NCBI GenBank assembly: GCA_902575725.1
Contig: CACGSS010000001.1
Location: 1 to 64,000 of the forward strand
DNA: 64,000 nucleotides
Direction: 5' to 3'
Source of the DNA: an uncultured Alphaproteobacteria bacterium
GTDB taxonomy: Bacteria; Pseudomonadota; Alphaproteobacteria; HIMB59
The position numbers and the translations under genes were made by a program. The notes under the pieces are model-generated. The model ran no database searches and was not told where the DNA came from. It saw nothing but the letters and a program-made list of their open reading frames with translations. Each line of letters opens with the position of its first letter. Position 1 is the stretch's first letter. This document shows positions 52,522 through 61,811 of the stretch, piece after piece.

Positions 52522-53627
52522 AAATTGTTGATAATATTATTAATTTTTGAAAAGTTAATTTTCTCATTAAATTTTTTATAAAATTCGTTGTTAATTTTAA
52601 TCTTCTTGATCGAATTAATACTCTTCAGAGCTTTATCTAAAGACCTTATTGAATTTGATTTAAAAATAATACCTTTCCTATAAATATCCATAATTTCTCT
52701 ATTACCATGTTTGCAATCTGAAGCTAAGATAATTTTAGATAAAGCGACTGCATCTAAAAGAGAATTAGACATTCCCTCATATCTAGAGGGGAAGATATAA
52801 TAATCAGCTTTTTTAATAAAATTATAGGGATTTTTTTTAAAGCCTAAGAAAAATACTTGTTTAGATAAATTTAAATTCTTTACTAACTTTTTAAGAGAAT
52901 TTGTTTGCGATCCTTCACCCAATATTATTAGATTATATTGCATACCATTATAAATATTAAAAGATTTAATTAATATATCTAAGCCCTTTTGAAATTCTAA
53001 TCGTCCATGAAAAATGAAAGTTTTCTTTTTATATAAATGGACATATTTACTGTTCAATTTAATTTTTGATAGCTTTTCAATTTTATATCTATCAATTGTA
53101 TTATAAATAACTTCAATTTTTTTTTGAGGAATATTGTAAGTTTTAACTAGTTCTTTCTTTAACTCTTGTGAGGGAGATATTATTTTGTCAGCGTAAAAAT
53201 AAAGTTTTCTAAAAAAAAAGTGGATTATTTTTTTTATATGATTTTTCTCGTATTTTATAATTTGAGATGGTGAATTTGTCTCTCTAATTATTATTTTAAT
53301 TTTCTTAAAGAAAAATATTTTAATTATTAATGCCAAAATATTTGTTTGAAATTGGTTAGCAAAAATGATTTTAATATTATTATTTTTTACATATTTACGT
53401 AGTTTTAAAATACTTAATGATGATCTACTATTAAATTCTTTGAATGATAATTTATCTATATTATAAGATTTCTTTTTTGAAAATCTTAAAACGACTATAT
53501 TTAGTATGCTAATATAGCTTTTTAAAAAATTAATATATTTTAAAAAAAAATTTTGGGAACCTCCCCTATCAAAATTTGGGGTTAAAAATAAAATTTTATT
53601 ATAATTTTTTAATAAGGTTAATTTCAT
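52518..53627 (-). CDS. Glycosyltransferase family 4
   Basis: 369 residues, GT-B fold. FLTPNFDRGGSQNFFLKYI opens the N-domain; FHGRLEFQKGLDILIKSF, LGEGSQTNSLKKL and FPSRYEGMSNSLLDAVAL (E-x7-D in place of E-x7-E) define the donor domain. The ATG lies 29 bases inside the upstream glycosyltransferase gene. The protein is unusually rich in Lys and Ile. Substrates unknown. Confidence 0.88.
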   Translation of the reverse strand: MKLTLLKNYNKILFLTPNFDRGGSQNFFLKYINFLKSYISILNIVVLRFSKKKSYNIDKLSFKEFNSRSSLSILKLRKYVKNNNIKIIFANQFQTNILALIIKIFFFKKIKIIIRETNSPSQIIKYEKNHIKKIIHFFFRKLYFYADKIISPSQELKKELVKTYNIPQKKIEVIYNTIDRYKIEKLSKIKLNSKYVHLYKKKTFIFHGRLEFQKGLDILIKSFNIYNGMQYNLIILGEGSQTNSLKKLVKNLNLSKQVFFLGFKKNPYNFIKKADYYIFPSRYEGMSNSLLDAVALSKIILASDCKHGNREIMDIYRKGIIFKSNSIRSLDKALKSINSIKKIKINNEFYKKFNEKINFSKINNIINNL

Positions 53628-54801
53628 TGTTTATTCTATCATTCCAGTTATTTACATTATTCATAATTTCTCTCAGTTTTTTACTTTTTAAACATATATT
53701 TTTTTTTAAATTTTTTTCTTTAAATAAAACAATTAAATCCTCTACTGGATTTTCTCTACTTAATCTTGGAACAATTTCTTTGGATATTAATTTATCAGTA
53801 TATAGATCAATATTTTTTGATTTATCACTTTTTAAAATTATAGAAAAAATTCCAATTTTAAAAACTTCAAGGCTGGTATTACTCAAACCACCACGTTTAT
53901 TAAGAGATAAATAAATATCAGACTTAATAATGATTTGATTAACTTTTTTATGAGATATCCTTTTAAAATGTTTAAATTTTATTAATTCTCTATTAAAAGA
54001 GGAAATCATGAATTGCTCATATTGACCTGTACCAATAATCAAAAATTCGTAAAAATTTGGAAAAATACTATTTAATTTGATTGCAAAATCTATAAATTCT
54101 AAAATTCCTTTACCATCCTCTAATCTACCAAAAAATAAAATTTTGTTGAATTTACTATTTTTATAGGTTTTAAAATAATTAGGTTGATCAACGCCATTAA
54201 TCAAAATTTGAACATTTTTAGAACCAGTTAAAGCTTTTTTGGACCATGACTCTACGCCTGATCCATCTTGCGTTAAAATAGAAAGATCAAAATTAGATTT
54301 ATAGAATTTTTTCATTATAAAATTTTTAAAGCTATTTTTAAAATAAATTGATCTCATGGGCTCATAAACACCCATAATTCTTAAGACAATCTTAGTTTTT
54401 AATAATCTTTTTAATAATGATGCAAATACAATATTTTGATTATTTAGATAAATAATATGAGATTTGAATTTTAAGTGATAAATGAAAATCTTCACAAATG
54501 CACCTAAATAAACTAAAACCTTTGAAATTATATTTTTATTTTGTGTATCACATTTAATTACATATATATCAGAATTCAAACCTTCAATTTTTATTTTTTG
54601 GTCATAATTTGAAATATTTAATTCATTATCTCCGAAGGAAATAAAAATTATTTTACAATTAAAATGTTTATCAGCTTTTTCTAAAAATTTGTAAATTGTA
54701 GGTACTCCTGTTGGTTCCCATTTTTTTTTTGTTAATGATTTTTCTAAACCAGTAAAAAGTCTTAATATTATTAGGAGTTTAGTTTTATTTTTTTTATCCA
54801 T
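53599..54801 (-). CDS. Glycosyltransferase (GT-B, family 4-like)
   Basis: 400 residues. The N-domain has KKWEPTGVPTIYKFLEKADK; the donor domain has KILFFGRLEDGKGILEFIDF (about 219-238), EFLIIGTGQYEQF and SLNKRGGLSNTSLEVFKIG with Glu at the E-x7-E position partly replaced. Family 4 is the best fit but it is more divergent than the two downstream. It contains an A10 tract near codons 25-28 and overlaps the upstream gene by 31 bases. Confidence 0.8.
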   Translation of the reverse strand: MDKKNKTKLLIILRLFTGLEKSLTKKKWEPTGVPTIYKFLEKADKHFNCKIIFISFGDNELNISNYDQKIKIEGLNSDIYVIKCDTQNKNIISKVLVYLGAFVKIFIYHLKFKSHIIYLNNQNIVFASLLKRLLKTKIVLRIMGVYEPMRSIYFKNSFKNFIMKKFYKSNFDLSILTQDGSGVESWSKKALTGSKNVQILINGVDQPNYFKTYKNSKFNKILFFGRLEDGKGILEFIDFAIKLNSIFPNFYEFLIIGTGQYEQFMISSFNRELIKFKHFKRISHKKVNQIIIKSDIYLSLNKRGGLSNTSLEVFKIGIFSIILKSDKSKNIDLYTDKLISKEIVPRLSRENPVEDLIVLFKEKNLKKNICLKSKKLREIMNNVNNWNDRINNEINLIKKL

Positions 54802-56282
54802 TTTTGAAGGTATATAGAGTTAATATTTCTGATATATGGGATGTTTTTTATGTAGAAAAATCTTCCCATTGAAAAGTAATGATAGTTATTGATGTTAAAA
54901 TCTAAAAAAAGGTTGTAAGCAATTTTTTTTCCAACAAAAAATCTCAAAATATTAGCTAAAATTTTTATTATGAAATTAAACTTGCCAAACTGTTTAACAT
55001 TATATTCATTAGGAATTTTGCTAAAGCACTGATTAAAATCATACTCTAAAAGATATTTTTTGTAAAAATTTTGTCCTTTTAAACTTTTAAAATTAATATT
55101 TCTCCAAAAAATTACAAATTTTTTTTCCCAAAAAGGTAAAAGCCAATTTTGATTGAAAAACTCGTAACATCTTTGCTGTTGAATTATAAATTTTGATTGT
55201 CTTTCCTCATATTCCCATTTATTTAAAATAATATAATTCAGATTATAATTTCTCTTTGACTTATATTTTTTTGATATTTGTAAATAATCTTTAAAAAGAA
55301 TTTGATATATATTAGGATATATTTTGGATTGATTAAGCAATGTGAAGTTTTTTAAGTAAAAATTTTTTATCAATTCATTTGTTTTTTTATTGTTAAATAG
55401 ATGAGCACCTGTTAAGAAATCCGCAGTTTGTCCATTTATAAAAAAATTATTTTTTCCTTTAAGTATTTTTTTTTCTTTTAAAATGAATAGTGCATAAAAA
55501 TCTTGCATATTAGGTATACAGTTAATATTGAAAAAATTATTCCAGTAATTATTTCTTAATTTAGATTCAAATATCTCAAATGATTTTCTTTTATTAATCT
55601 CAATGAAATGATGTTTAAAATTAAGTTTTTTAGCTACTTTTTTAGATATTTCATAGTCATTTGAATATTTTACGCCATATGTATAGCATATAACATTAAT
55701 AAAGTTATGCTCTTTTAATTTTGCAGCAATTAATCTTGAGTCTTTTCCAGCACTTAAGGATAGATATATTTTTGAGTTTTTGTTTATAATTTTTTTGTAA
55801 TTTTTAAAGATTTGATTTAAACATTTATCCAGATCTTTTGATAAATAATTAATCTGTTTGCTCGGTAAGTACTCAAAGTATTTAGTTATATTACTAAATG
55901 AGTCCATGATTGTACCAGGTGATAGTTGATAAATATGATTTAATAAAGTTTGATTATTAATGCAATAACCTGATCTGATTAAAGTTTCAAATGCTAATTT
56001 ATTAATATTCTGATAATTATCAATTTTTGAATTTTTAAATAAAAATATTTTTTTTTTAGAATTGAAAAATATAGGCAATGATGAAATATGATCAGTAATG
56101 CCAAAACTTATTTTTTGTGAATTTAATATTATTGCATAGTGCTCATTTAATGTTTTGAAAAATTCTTTTAATTTATATATTTTTCTTGAAACTATGAACT
56201 TTTTTATTTGTTTTAATATAATTAAATGTTTTTTTTGATTATCAAAAATCTCTATATTAAAAATCTTTATATTGATACTTTT
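54771..56282 (-). CDS. Second asparagine-synthase-like protein, glutaminase domain reduced, no standard start codon
   Basis: The synthetase domain is clear: PP-loop YLSLSAGKDSRLIAAKL (SxGxDSR), then ICYTYG and YSNDYEISKKVAKKL. Upstream there is only the second half of a class II glutaminase-like domain, with FGITDHISSLPIFF and LSPGTIMDSF, and no Cys2, so glutamine hydrolysis is not expected. The frame is open from 56282, just inside the epimerase end, but the first ATG/GTG/TTG is a TTG at 56078 that would cut into the folded domain. Start may be ATT/ATA near 56240-56270, or the start may be lost. It may use ammonia, pair with the other amidotransferase, or do another ATP-dependent ligation on a sugar. 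Confidence 0.7.
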   Translation of the reverse strand, partial: KSINIKIFNIEIFDNQKKHLIILKQIKKFIVSRKIYKLKEFFKTLNEHYAIILNSQKISFGITDHISSLPIFFNSKKKIFLFKNSKIDNYQNINKLAFETLIRSGYCINNQTLLNHIYQLSPGTIMDSFSNITKYFEYLPSKQINYLSKDLDKCLNQIFKNYKKIINKNSKIYLSLSAGKDSRLIAAKLKEHNFINVICYTYGVKYSNDYEISKKVAKKLNFKHHFIEINKRKSFEIFESKLRNNYWNNFFNINCIPNMQDFYALFILKEKKILKGKNNFFINGQTADFLTGAHLFNNKKTNELIKNFYLKNFTLLNQSKIYPNIYQILFKDYLQISKKYKSKRNYNLNYIILNKWEYEERQSKFIIQQQRCYEFFNQNWLLPFWEKKFVIFWRNINFKSLKGQNFYKKYLLEYDFNQCFSKIPNEYNVKQFGKFNFIIKILANILRFFVGKKIAYNLFLDFNINNYHYFSMGRFFYIKNIPYIRNINSIYLQKWIKKIKLNS

Positions 56283-57328
56283 CTATCACTAAGTAGCTCT
56301 TTAATTAATTTTGCGATTTTCAAAGATGATTTTCCATTTCCAAGCAAATATTTTTTGATTTTCATAGGTTTATTAAAAATAAATTTTTTATTAAGAGACT
56401 TACTAGTAATAATAGATGATTGTTTATACTTTATTAAATCAACCCATTCGTAATCATCTCTTAATAAATAACATTTTTTATTAGAAAAATATGACTCTCT
56501 TTGAATACCGCCACTATCAGTTATAACAAATTTAGTAAATTCTATAATTGAAAGTAATTCTAGATGGTTAACAGGGTCAATTATTTTGATATTTGATGGT
56601 ACTGATAAATTAAATTTTTCGATATTTTTTTTTGTTCTTGGGTGAAGTGGAAATATTAGATTTAGTTTGGTTTTTTTTAAAAATTTAAAAATTAATTTAA
56701 GCTTAATTTTATTATCGACGTTAGTATTTCTATGAAGTGTCAACAAAACAAAATTAGAAATGCTTAATTTAAACTTTATATTAATTTGTTCTTTTTTGAT
56801 CAATTTTTTTTTTTGATTTAAGTAAACATCGTAACTAGGATCACCATATAGATAAATATTTCCTATTGAGTGACCCTCTCTCAACAAATTATTTTTTGAC
56901 TCAATAGTAGGGCAAATATGATAATTTGCTAATGTATCAACAATTAATCTATTTTTCTCTTCTGGCATCTTTTGGTTTTTACTTCTTAGTCCCGCCTCGA
57001 TGTGCATTAATTTTATTCCTAGCAAGTTGGCAGCAATTGCTCCATAAAGAGTGCTGTTTGTATCTCCATAAACAATAATTAAATTTGGTTTAATTTCTTT
57101 TATTTGAATTATTATTTTTTTAATAACGTCAGCACTAGTGGAAATTTTTTTTTTATATAGAGGTCTAATTTTAAAATTTTTATTATAAAAATTTTTATTT
57201 AATTTTTCATCATAATGTTGCATGGTATTTATAATTTGTTCATTTATTCTTAATCTACGCAATTCTCTAGATACTGTTTGAGACTTAATAAGTTGTGGTC
57301 TTGTCCCTAAAATTGTTAAGACTGTCAT
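56267..57328 (-). CDS. UDP-N-acetylglucosamine 2-epimerase family (WbpI-like)
   Basis: 353-residue non-hydrolysing 2-epimerase: LTILGTRPQLIKSQTVSREL (about 3-22), NTMQHYDEKLN, IVYGDTNSTLYGAIAA, HIEAGLRSKNQKMPEEKNR, and TDSGGIQRESYF. The PEEKNRxxxD wording and the company of WbpB/D/E-like genes point to the WbpI/WlbD step, UDP-GlcNAc(3NAc)A to UDP-ManNAc(3NAc)A, more than to plain WecB. Its start overlaps the aminotransferase stop (TAATG). Confidence 0.88.
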   Translation of the reverse strand: MTVLTILGTRPQLIKSQTVSRELRRLRINEQIINTMQHYDEKLNKNFYNKNFKIRPLYKKKISTSADVIKKIIIQIKEIKPNLIIVYGDTNSTLYGAIAANLLGIKLMHIEAGLRSKNQKMPEEKNRLIVDTLANYHICPTIESKNNLLREGHSIGNIYLYGDPSYDVYLNQKKKLIKKEQINIKFKLSISNFVLLTLHRNTNVDNKIKLKLIFKFLKKTKLNLIFPLHPRTKKNIEKFNLSVPSNIKIIDPVNHLELLSIIEFTKFVITDSGGIQRESYFSNKKCYLLRDDYEWVDLIKYKQSSIITSKSLNKKFIFNKPMKIKKYLLGNGKSSLKIAKLIKELLSDRKVSI

Positions 57329-58431
57329 TAATTGATTATTTTTTTCAATGTCATAATTATTTCTTTTTGTTCATTTTTTTTCATATAGGGATGAAATGGT
57401 AGGGAGAAAATACATTCACATATTTTTTCAGTAACAGGTAACTTATAATTTATTGATGATTTATATGGTTTTAACTTATAAATTGGGCTTGGATAAAATA
57501 TAGGAAATTTTAATGATTTAGAGGTCAAATTAAATTTTTCAATTTTTTTTCTATTTTCTTTCGAAGTCAAAACTGAATACTGTGCAAATACACTTGTTGT
57601 GTTAGGTTTAATAAATGGATGCTGTACATTAAGCTCATTTGTATGAATTAAATCACAATAAGTTTTATATACTTTTTTTCTCAAAAATATTTCTCGATTA
57701 AATAATTTTAATTTTTCTAATAAAAACTTTGATTTGATTGTATCAAACCTTGAATTTCCACCTATTAAACTATAATTACCCTTAGATAGTTGACCATGAT
57801 TTCTTAACTTAAGAGAGTATTCATAATATTTTTTATTATTAGTAAATATTGCACCACCATCTCCTAAGGTTCCTAAAGGTTTAGTAGGAAAAAAACTTGT
57901 AATAGAGATATCTGTGCAATTACATGATTTAATTTTATTTTCTTGACTTCCAAAACTCTGAGCCGCATCCTCTATAACCTTTAGTTTATTTTTTTTGGCA
58001 ATTTTATTTATTTCTTCTATGTCACATATTTGACCAAATAAACTCACAGGTATAATTGCTTTAGTTTTTTTTGATATTTTTTTTGATATCATATCTGGAT
58101 TAATATTGAATGTTAATGGATCAATATCGCAAAATACTGGCCTTGCCCCAATAGAAAGAATCATCTCTGCAGCAGATATCCAACTAAAAGGTGAAGTAAT
58201 AACCTCATCACCTTTTTTAATATCAAGACATTTAAGAGCTATTAATAGTGCATCTGTTCCACTTGAGACAGTACAGCAATATTTTGATCCCACCTTTTTA
58301 GATAATTTATCCTCTAAAACTTTTACACTTGGTCCTAAAATAAAATCTGAATCAGAAATAGATTTAGACAGAGAAAAAATTAATTTTTTTTTTATTTTTA
58401 AATTCTGTATTCTTAAATAATTAGTATTCAT
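57328..58431 (-). CDS. DegT/DnrJ/EryC1-type sugar aminotransferase (WbpE-like)
   Basis: PLP-dependent aminotransferase acting on a 3-keto nucleotide sugar. 367 residues with YCCTVSSGTDALLIALKCLD (about 52-71), ITSPFSWISAAEMIL, VIEDAAQSFGSQENK (Asp/Gln pair) and the PLP lysine in TSFFPTKPLGTLGDGGAIFT (about 179-198). Pathway position: transamination of the UDP-3-keto-GlcNAcA made by the Gfo/Idh enzyme. Overlaps the acetyltransferase by 4 bases. Confidence 0.93.
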   Translation of the reverse strand: MNTNYLRIQNLKIKKKLIFSLSKSISDSDFILGPSVKVLEDKLSKKVGSKYCCTVSSGTDALLIALKCLDIKKGDEVITSPFSWISAAEMILSIGARPVFCDIDPLTFNINPDMISKKISKKTKAIIPVSLFGQICDIEEINKIAKKNKLKVIEDAAQSFGSQENKIKSCNCTDISITSFFPTKPLGTLGDGGAIFTNNKKYYEYSLKLRNHGQLSKGNYSLIGGNSRFDTIKSKFLLEKLKLFNREIFLRKKVYKTYCDLIHTNELNVQHPFIKPNTTSVFAQYSVLTSKENRKKIEKFNLTSKSLKFPIFYPSPIYKLKPYKSSINYKLPVTEKICECIFSLPFHPYMKKNEQKEIIMTLKKIIN

Positions 58432-59024
58432 ATTTCAATTTCAGACAAAATATTATTTTTAAGGTAATATTTTTTTTTTGATAAATGACAGATATCATTA
58501 ATTTTATCACCTTTTATTGGAATATTTAATTTAATGCCAGCCCTACTGATCCAACCCTTCTGTTTAGCAGGGTTTCCATATACAATTGAATAATCAATAA
58601 CACTTTTAGTAATTACACTTGCGGCACCTATCAAACAATATTTACCAAGAGTAACGCCACATATAATAGTTGCATTTGCCCCAATAGAAACTCCATCTTT
58701 GATATTTGTTTCCATAAATTGATCTTTTCTCTCAATAAAAGATCTTGGGTTTATAACATTTGTAAATACTACACTAGGGCCAATAAAAACATTATTAGAA
58801 ATAATTAATCCCTCATAAATTGATACATTATTTTGAATTTTACAATTATCTCCTATTGAAACATTTGGACCAATAAATGTATTTTGACCTAAAATACAAT
58901 TTTTACCAATTTTTACATTTTCAGAGATGTGACACCAGTGCCATATTTTAGATCCCTCTCCAATTTTTACATTACTATCAATTATTGAAGAATCATGAAT
59001 AAAATAATTTTTTGAAGTTGACAT
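58428..59024 (-). CDS. Left-handed beta-helix N-acetyltransferase (WbpD/WlbB-like)
   Basis: 198 residues of hexapeptide repeats ([LIV]-G-x4) from about 12 to 165, e.g. VKIGEGSKIW, VKIGKNCILGQNTFIGPNVSIG and VSIGANATIICGVTLGKYCLIG, ending in VYGNPAKQKGWISRAG. This tail is typical of WbpD/WlbB enzymes that acetylate the 3-amino group of UDP-GlcNAc3NA. It sits between the aminotransferase and the dehydrogenase as in the wbp and wlb pathways. Confidence 0.92.
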   Translation of the reverse strand: MSTSKNYFIHDSSIIDSNVKIGEGSKIWHWCHISENVKIGKNCILGQNTFIGPNVSIGDNCKIQNNVSIYEGLIISNNVFIGPSVVFTNVINPRSFIERKDQFMETNIKDGVSIGANATIICGVTLGKYCLIGAASVITKSVIDYSIVYGNPAKQKGWISRAGIKLNIPIKGDKINDICHLSKKKYYLKNNILSEIEI

Positions 59025-59029
59025 TTAAA

Positions 59030-60052
59030 TTAAATATCCAATGGTAGAGAAATTGATCTCTCCTCCCTTGAAGATAGATAAAATGCAATTAATAGTTCGA
59101 GGGACCTTAAACCTTCTCTTCCGGAAGGAAGTACATTTATATCTTCCTTGTAGAATTTCATTATAGCTTCATAGTATAGCTTGTGTCCATTACCATAAAC
59201 GTTATCAATTTCATAATTAGTTTTACTAAAACTATCTGACAAATCTGTACCTTCAATTATCCATGTATCAATCTTATTAAGAGCTTGACCTGATAATTTA
59301 ATAATTCCCTTTTCTCCAATTACAGTAATACTTCCCTCATAATTTTTTTTGTTTGCCAACATTGAGACATTTAATGAACCTAAGGTTCCAGATCGCCATT
59401 TTAGATTAACAACAGCACTGTCTTCAACTTCTATATTTCTTGATAATGTTGATGAAAAGCAGTGAACTCTCTCAACTGAACCAAACAACCAATCCAATAA
59501 GTCTACATAATGACTTGCTTGGTTCATCAAGGCACCCCCGTCTAGTTCCCAAGTTCCTCTCCAAGTATCTTGATCGTAATAACTCTGAGGTCTACACCAA
59601 AAAACATTTGCATTAACTGAAAAAACTTTACCTAAATCATTATTTTTAAGAGCTTCTTTTAGTAACTTTATAGTAGGGTTTAATCTATTTTGTTTAACTA
59701 TAAATAAATTTTTTTTGTATTTATCAAATACAGATATCATCTCTTTTGCATCATGCCATCTTGTTGACATTGGTTTTTCACATATTACATCTAAACCTGC
59801 CTTAGCGCAGTCTATGGAATGTTTTGGATGGAGTCCGCTAGGTGAACAAATACTAACAATATCTAAATCACCATGATTTAGGAAATCTTTTGTATTATTA
59901 AATACAGGCAGGTCATATTCTTTCTCTAGCAAATTAATTTTACTTTTATCTTTTTCACATAGAGATGATAATTTAAAAAAATCAAAATTTTTAATAGCCT
60001 CAATATGTTTATTAAAAATTCTCCCACACCCAATTATACCAATCTTCATCAT
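59030..60052 (-). CDS. Gfo/Idh/MocA oxidoreductase (WbpB/WlbA-like)
   Basis: 340 residues. NAD-binding IGIIGCGRIFNKHIEAIKNF (about 3-22), SICSPSGLHPKHSIDCAKAG, the catalytic CEKPMSTRWHDA (EKP), QNRLNPTIKLLKEAL and GGALMNQASHYVDLLDWLFG (about 171-190) are intact. WlbA-type enzymes oxidise C3 of UDP-GlcNAcA. Its codon choice and protein composition look closer to core genes than the glycosyltransferases do. Overlaps the upstream large gene by 4 bases. Confidence 0.93.
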   Translation of the reverse strand: MMKIGIIGCGRIFNKHIEAIKNFDFFKLSSLCEKDKSKINLLEKEYDLPVFNNTKDFLNHGDLDIVSICSPSGLHPKHSIDCAKAGLDVICEKPMSTRWHDAKEMISVFDKYKKNLFIVKQNRLNPTIKLLKEALKNNDLGKVFSVNANVFWCRPQSYYDQDTWRGTWELDGGALMNQASHYVDLLDWLFGSVERVHCFSSTLSRNIEVEDSAVVNLKWRSGTLGSLNVSMLANKKNYEGSITVIGEKGIIKLSGQALNKIDTWIIEGTDLSDSFSKTNYEIDNVYGNGHKLYYEAIMKFYKEDINVLPSGREGLRSLELLIAFYLSSREERSISLPLDI

Positions 60053-61785
60053 AATTTATTTAACTCGTTCAATGACCAATTATTATTAAAATTTAAACTA
60101 TTAAGATCAATTATTTTAAATGACTCATCATTGAAGGTTATTGTCTTTCCTTTGTTTTCAAAGTAATCATTTAATTTATTTTGTTGAAAAGATAAATAAT
60201 ATGATTGAAAAGATCTATTTTTCATTAATTCCAGTGTGCTAGTGAAAACTGTTGTATAGTTATAATCACATATTTTTAAATAAAACTTATAATCAGGTGT
60301 TCTTCTAATTATTATTCTCTTATTTTTTTTAAAAATTTCTTCAAGATAATCATTATCAATATATCTATCAAATTCATATCTTTTAATGATTATTTTATGT
60401 TTTTTATGCTTATCTAAAAGATAATTTACTGCTATTTTAATAGTCCTTAAATTTTCATAATCTGTAAATCTATTAGGTCCATAAATAAAGTTATTTTTAT
60501 CAACTGGTATTGACATAGATATATATTTATATGTTGGATTAAGACCTAATATTATTTTTGCTATGAATTTATTAGTAAATTTATAAAAAAAGTTATCATA
60601 TTGATTAGGAGGAGATCCCAATAAAATTTCTTTAGATGAAAAATTTGCAATTTTTGGGATGTTTTCTGAAAGGCCTGATCTTAATATTTTTATATCTGAA
60701 TAAATCAATGAATAATAATCTTTGTAAAATTTGTAAGAATAAGATACTCCATAAGTAATTCCATGTTCAAAGCCATAGACTAAAATATTATGTTCTTTTA
60801 ATTTAAGATAAAATAATTTCTCAATTTCTCTAAAAAAACCATTTGTATAAATTTTTCCATTTAATGAGTTTTTAATAATATAATTTTCTAAATAAGAATT
60901 GATTTTTTCTTTATTCAATTGATAAATATTTAATAATAAATAAATTTTTTTAACAAAAAGTTTTATGAAATCATCATTTTTGCTATATTTTTTAAAGTTT
61001 GTATTGAAAAATTCTAATATTTCATTTTCGAGATCATAATTTTTATCCTTTAGTATATGATTTGACTCAATAAAATTAAATTTTAATTTATCTAAATTTT
61101 TAAAATTATAATTTTTATTTATAATGTATGGAAATATTGAATTATCTCCATAAATAAATCTATTACTATTTAATTTTTTTACTGAAAATATTTTTAATTT
61201 TAACTTACCAAGTAGACTATCAAAATCTAAACTCAATATATTTAAAGATTTTAGATAAAGTCTTTGAAGAATATTATACTTTTTATTTTTTTTGATAGAT
61301 TTATTTACCTTAATATTTTGTATGTTTTCATTGAATACATAATAAGATAAATAAGAAAAAATATTATCGTATCTTTCGAATTCTATATTTATATTATTAT
61401 TTTCATTTGGAAAATTTGTTGAGTAAACAAAAATTTCTTTATTATTATTTAAAGCAATTGTTTTTGACATCAAAACATAATGATGTAGTAAAGTAAAAAA
61501 TGAGTTGAGAATTGTTCTTTTAAAAACATCAATCTCTATTTTTTTAATGATATTTTTTGAACCTACTAAGTGTGCTACATATTCAATAAATTCTGGAGAT
61601 TTTTTTGTATATTCATTAAATTCATCATTCTCAATTAATGACTCTATATGTATACACTTAAATTCTTTTTTATTTTTAAATTTCTCGTATATGTAATTAT
61701 TTTTTGTATAAATAGTAAAATTCTTGTTTATTTTATTGAATTCTAATATATCTTCCAAAAAGTTGGTTATGATGATCTTTTCCAT
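60049..61785 (-). CDS. Large uncharacterised protein of the polysaccharide island
   Basis: 578 residues, soluble, very rich in Asn, Lys, Ile, Phe and Tyr. I do not recognise the family. Segments that may matter are GFEHGITYGVSYSYKFY (about 340-356), EILLGSPPNQYDNFF (about 384-398), the middle YISMSIPVDKNNFIYGPNRF and near the end RIIIRRTPDYKFYLKICDYNYTT then STLELMKNRSFQSYYL. A C-terminal Rossmann-like half with a conserved HG near its centre is reminiscent of GT-B transferases and of LIC12162-type surface carbohydrate proteins; that is a guess. It heads the minus-strand operon. Confidence 0.6.
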   Translation of the reverse strand: MEKIIITNFLEDILEFNKINKNFTIYTKNNYIYEKFKNKKEFKCIHIESLIENDEFNEYTKKSPEFIEYVAHLVGSKNIIKKIEIDVFKRTILNSFFTLLHHYVLMSKTIALNNNKEIFVYSTNFPNENNNINIEFERYDNIFSYLSYYVFNENIQNIKVNKSIKKNKKYNILQRLYLKSLNILSLDFDSLLGKLKLKIFSVKKLNSNRFIYGDNSIFPYIINKNYNFKNLDKLKFNFIESNHILKDKNYDLENEILEFFNTNFKKYSKNDDFIKLFVKKIYLLLNIYQLNKEKINSYLENYIIKNSLNGKIYTNGFFREIEKLFYLKLKEHNILVYGFEHGITYGVSYSYKFYKDYYSLIYSDIKILRSGLSENIPKIANFSSKEILLGSPPNQYDNFFYKFTNKFIAKIILGLNPTYKYISMSIPVDKNNFIYGPNRFTDYENLRTIKIAVNYLLDKHKKHKIIIKRYEFDRYIDNDYLEEIFKKNKRIIIRRTPDYKFYLKICDYNYTTVFTSTLELMKNRSFQSYYLSFQQNKLNDYFENKGKTITFNDESFKIIDLNSLNFNNNWSLNELNKL

Positions 61786-61811
61786 TAATTACTAGTGATA
61801 CTATTACTTAT

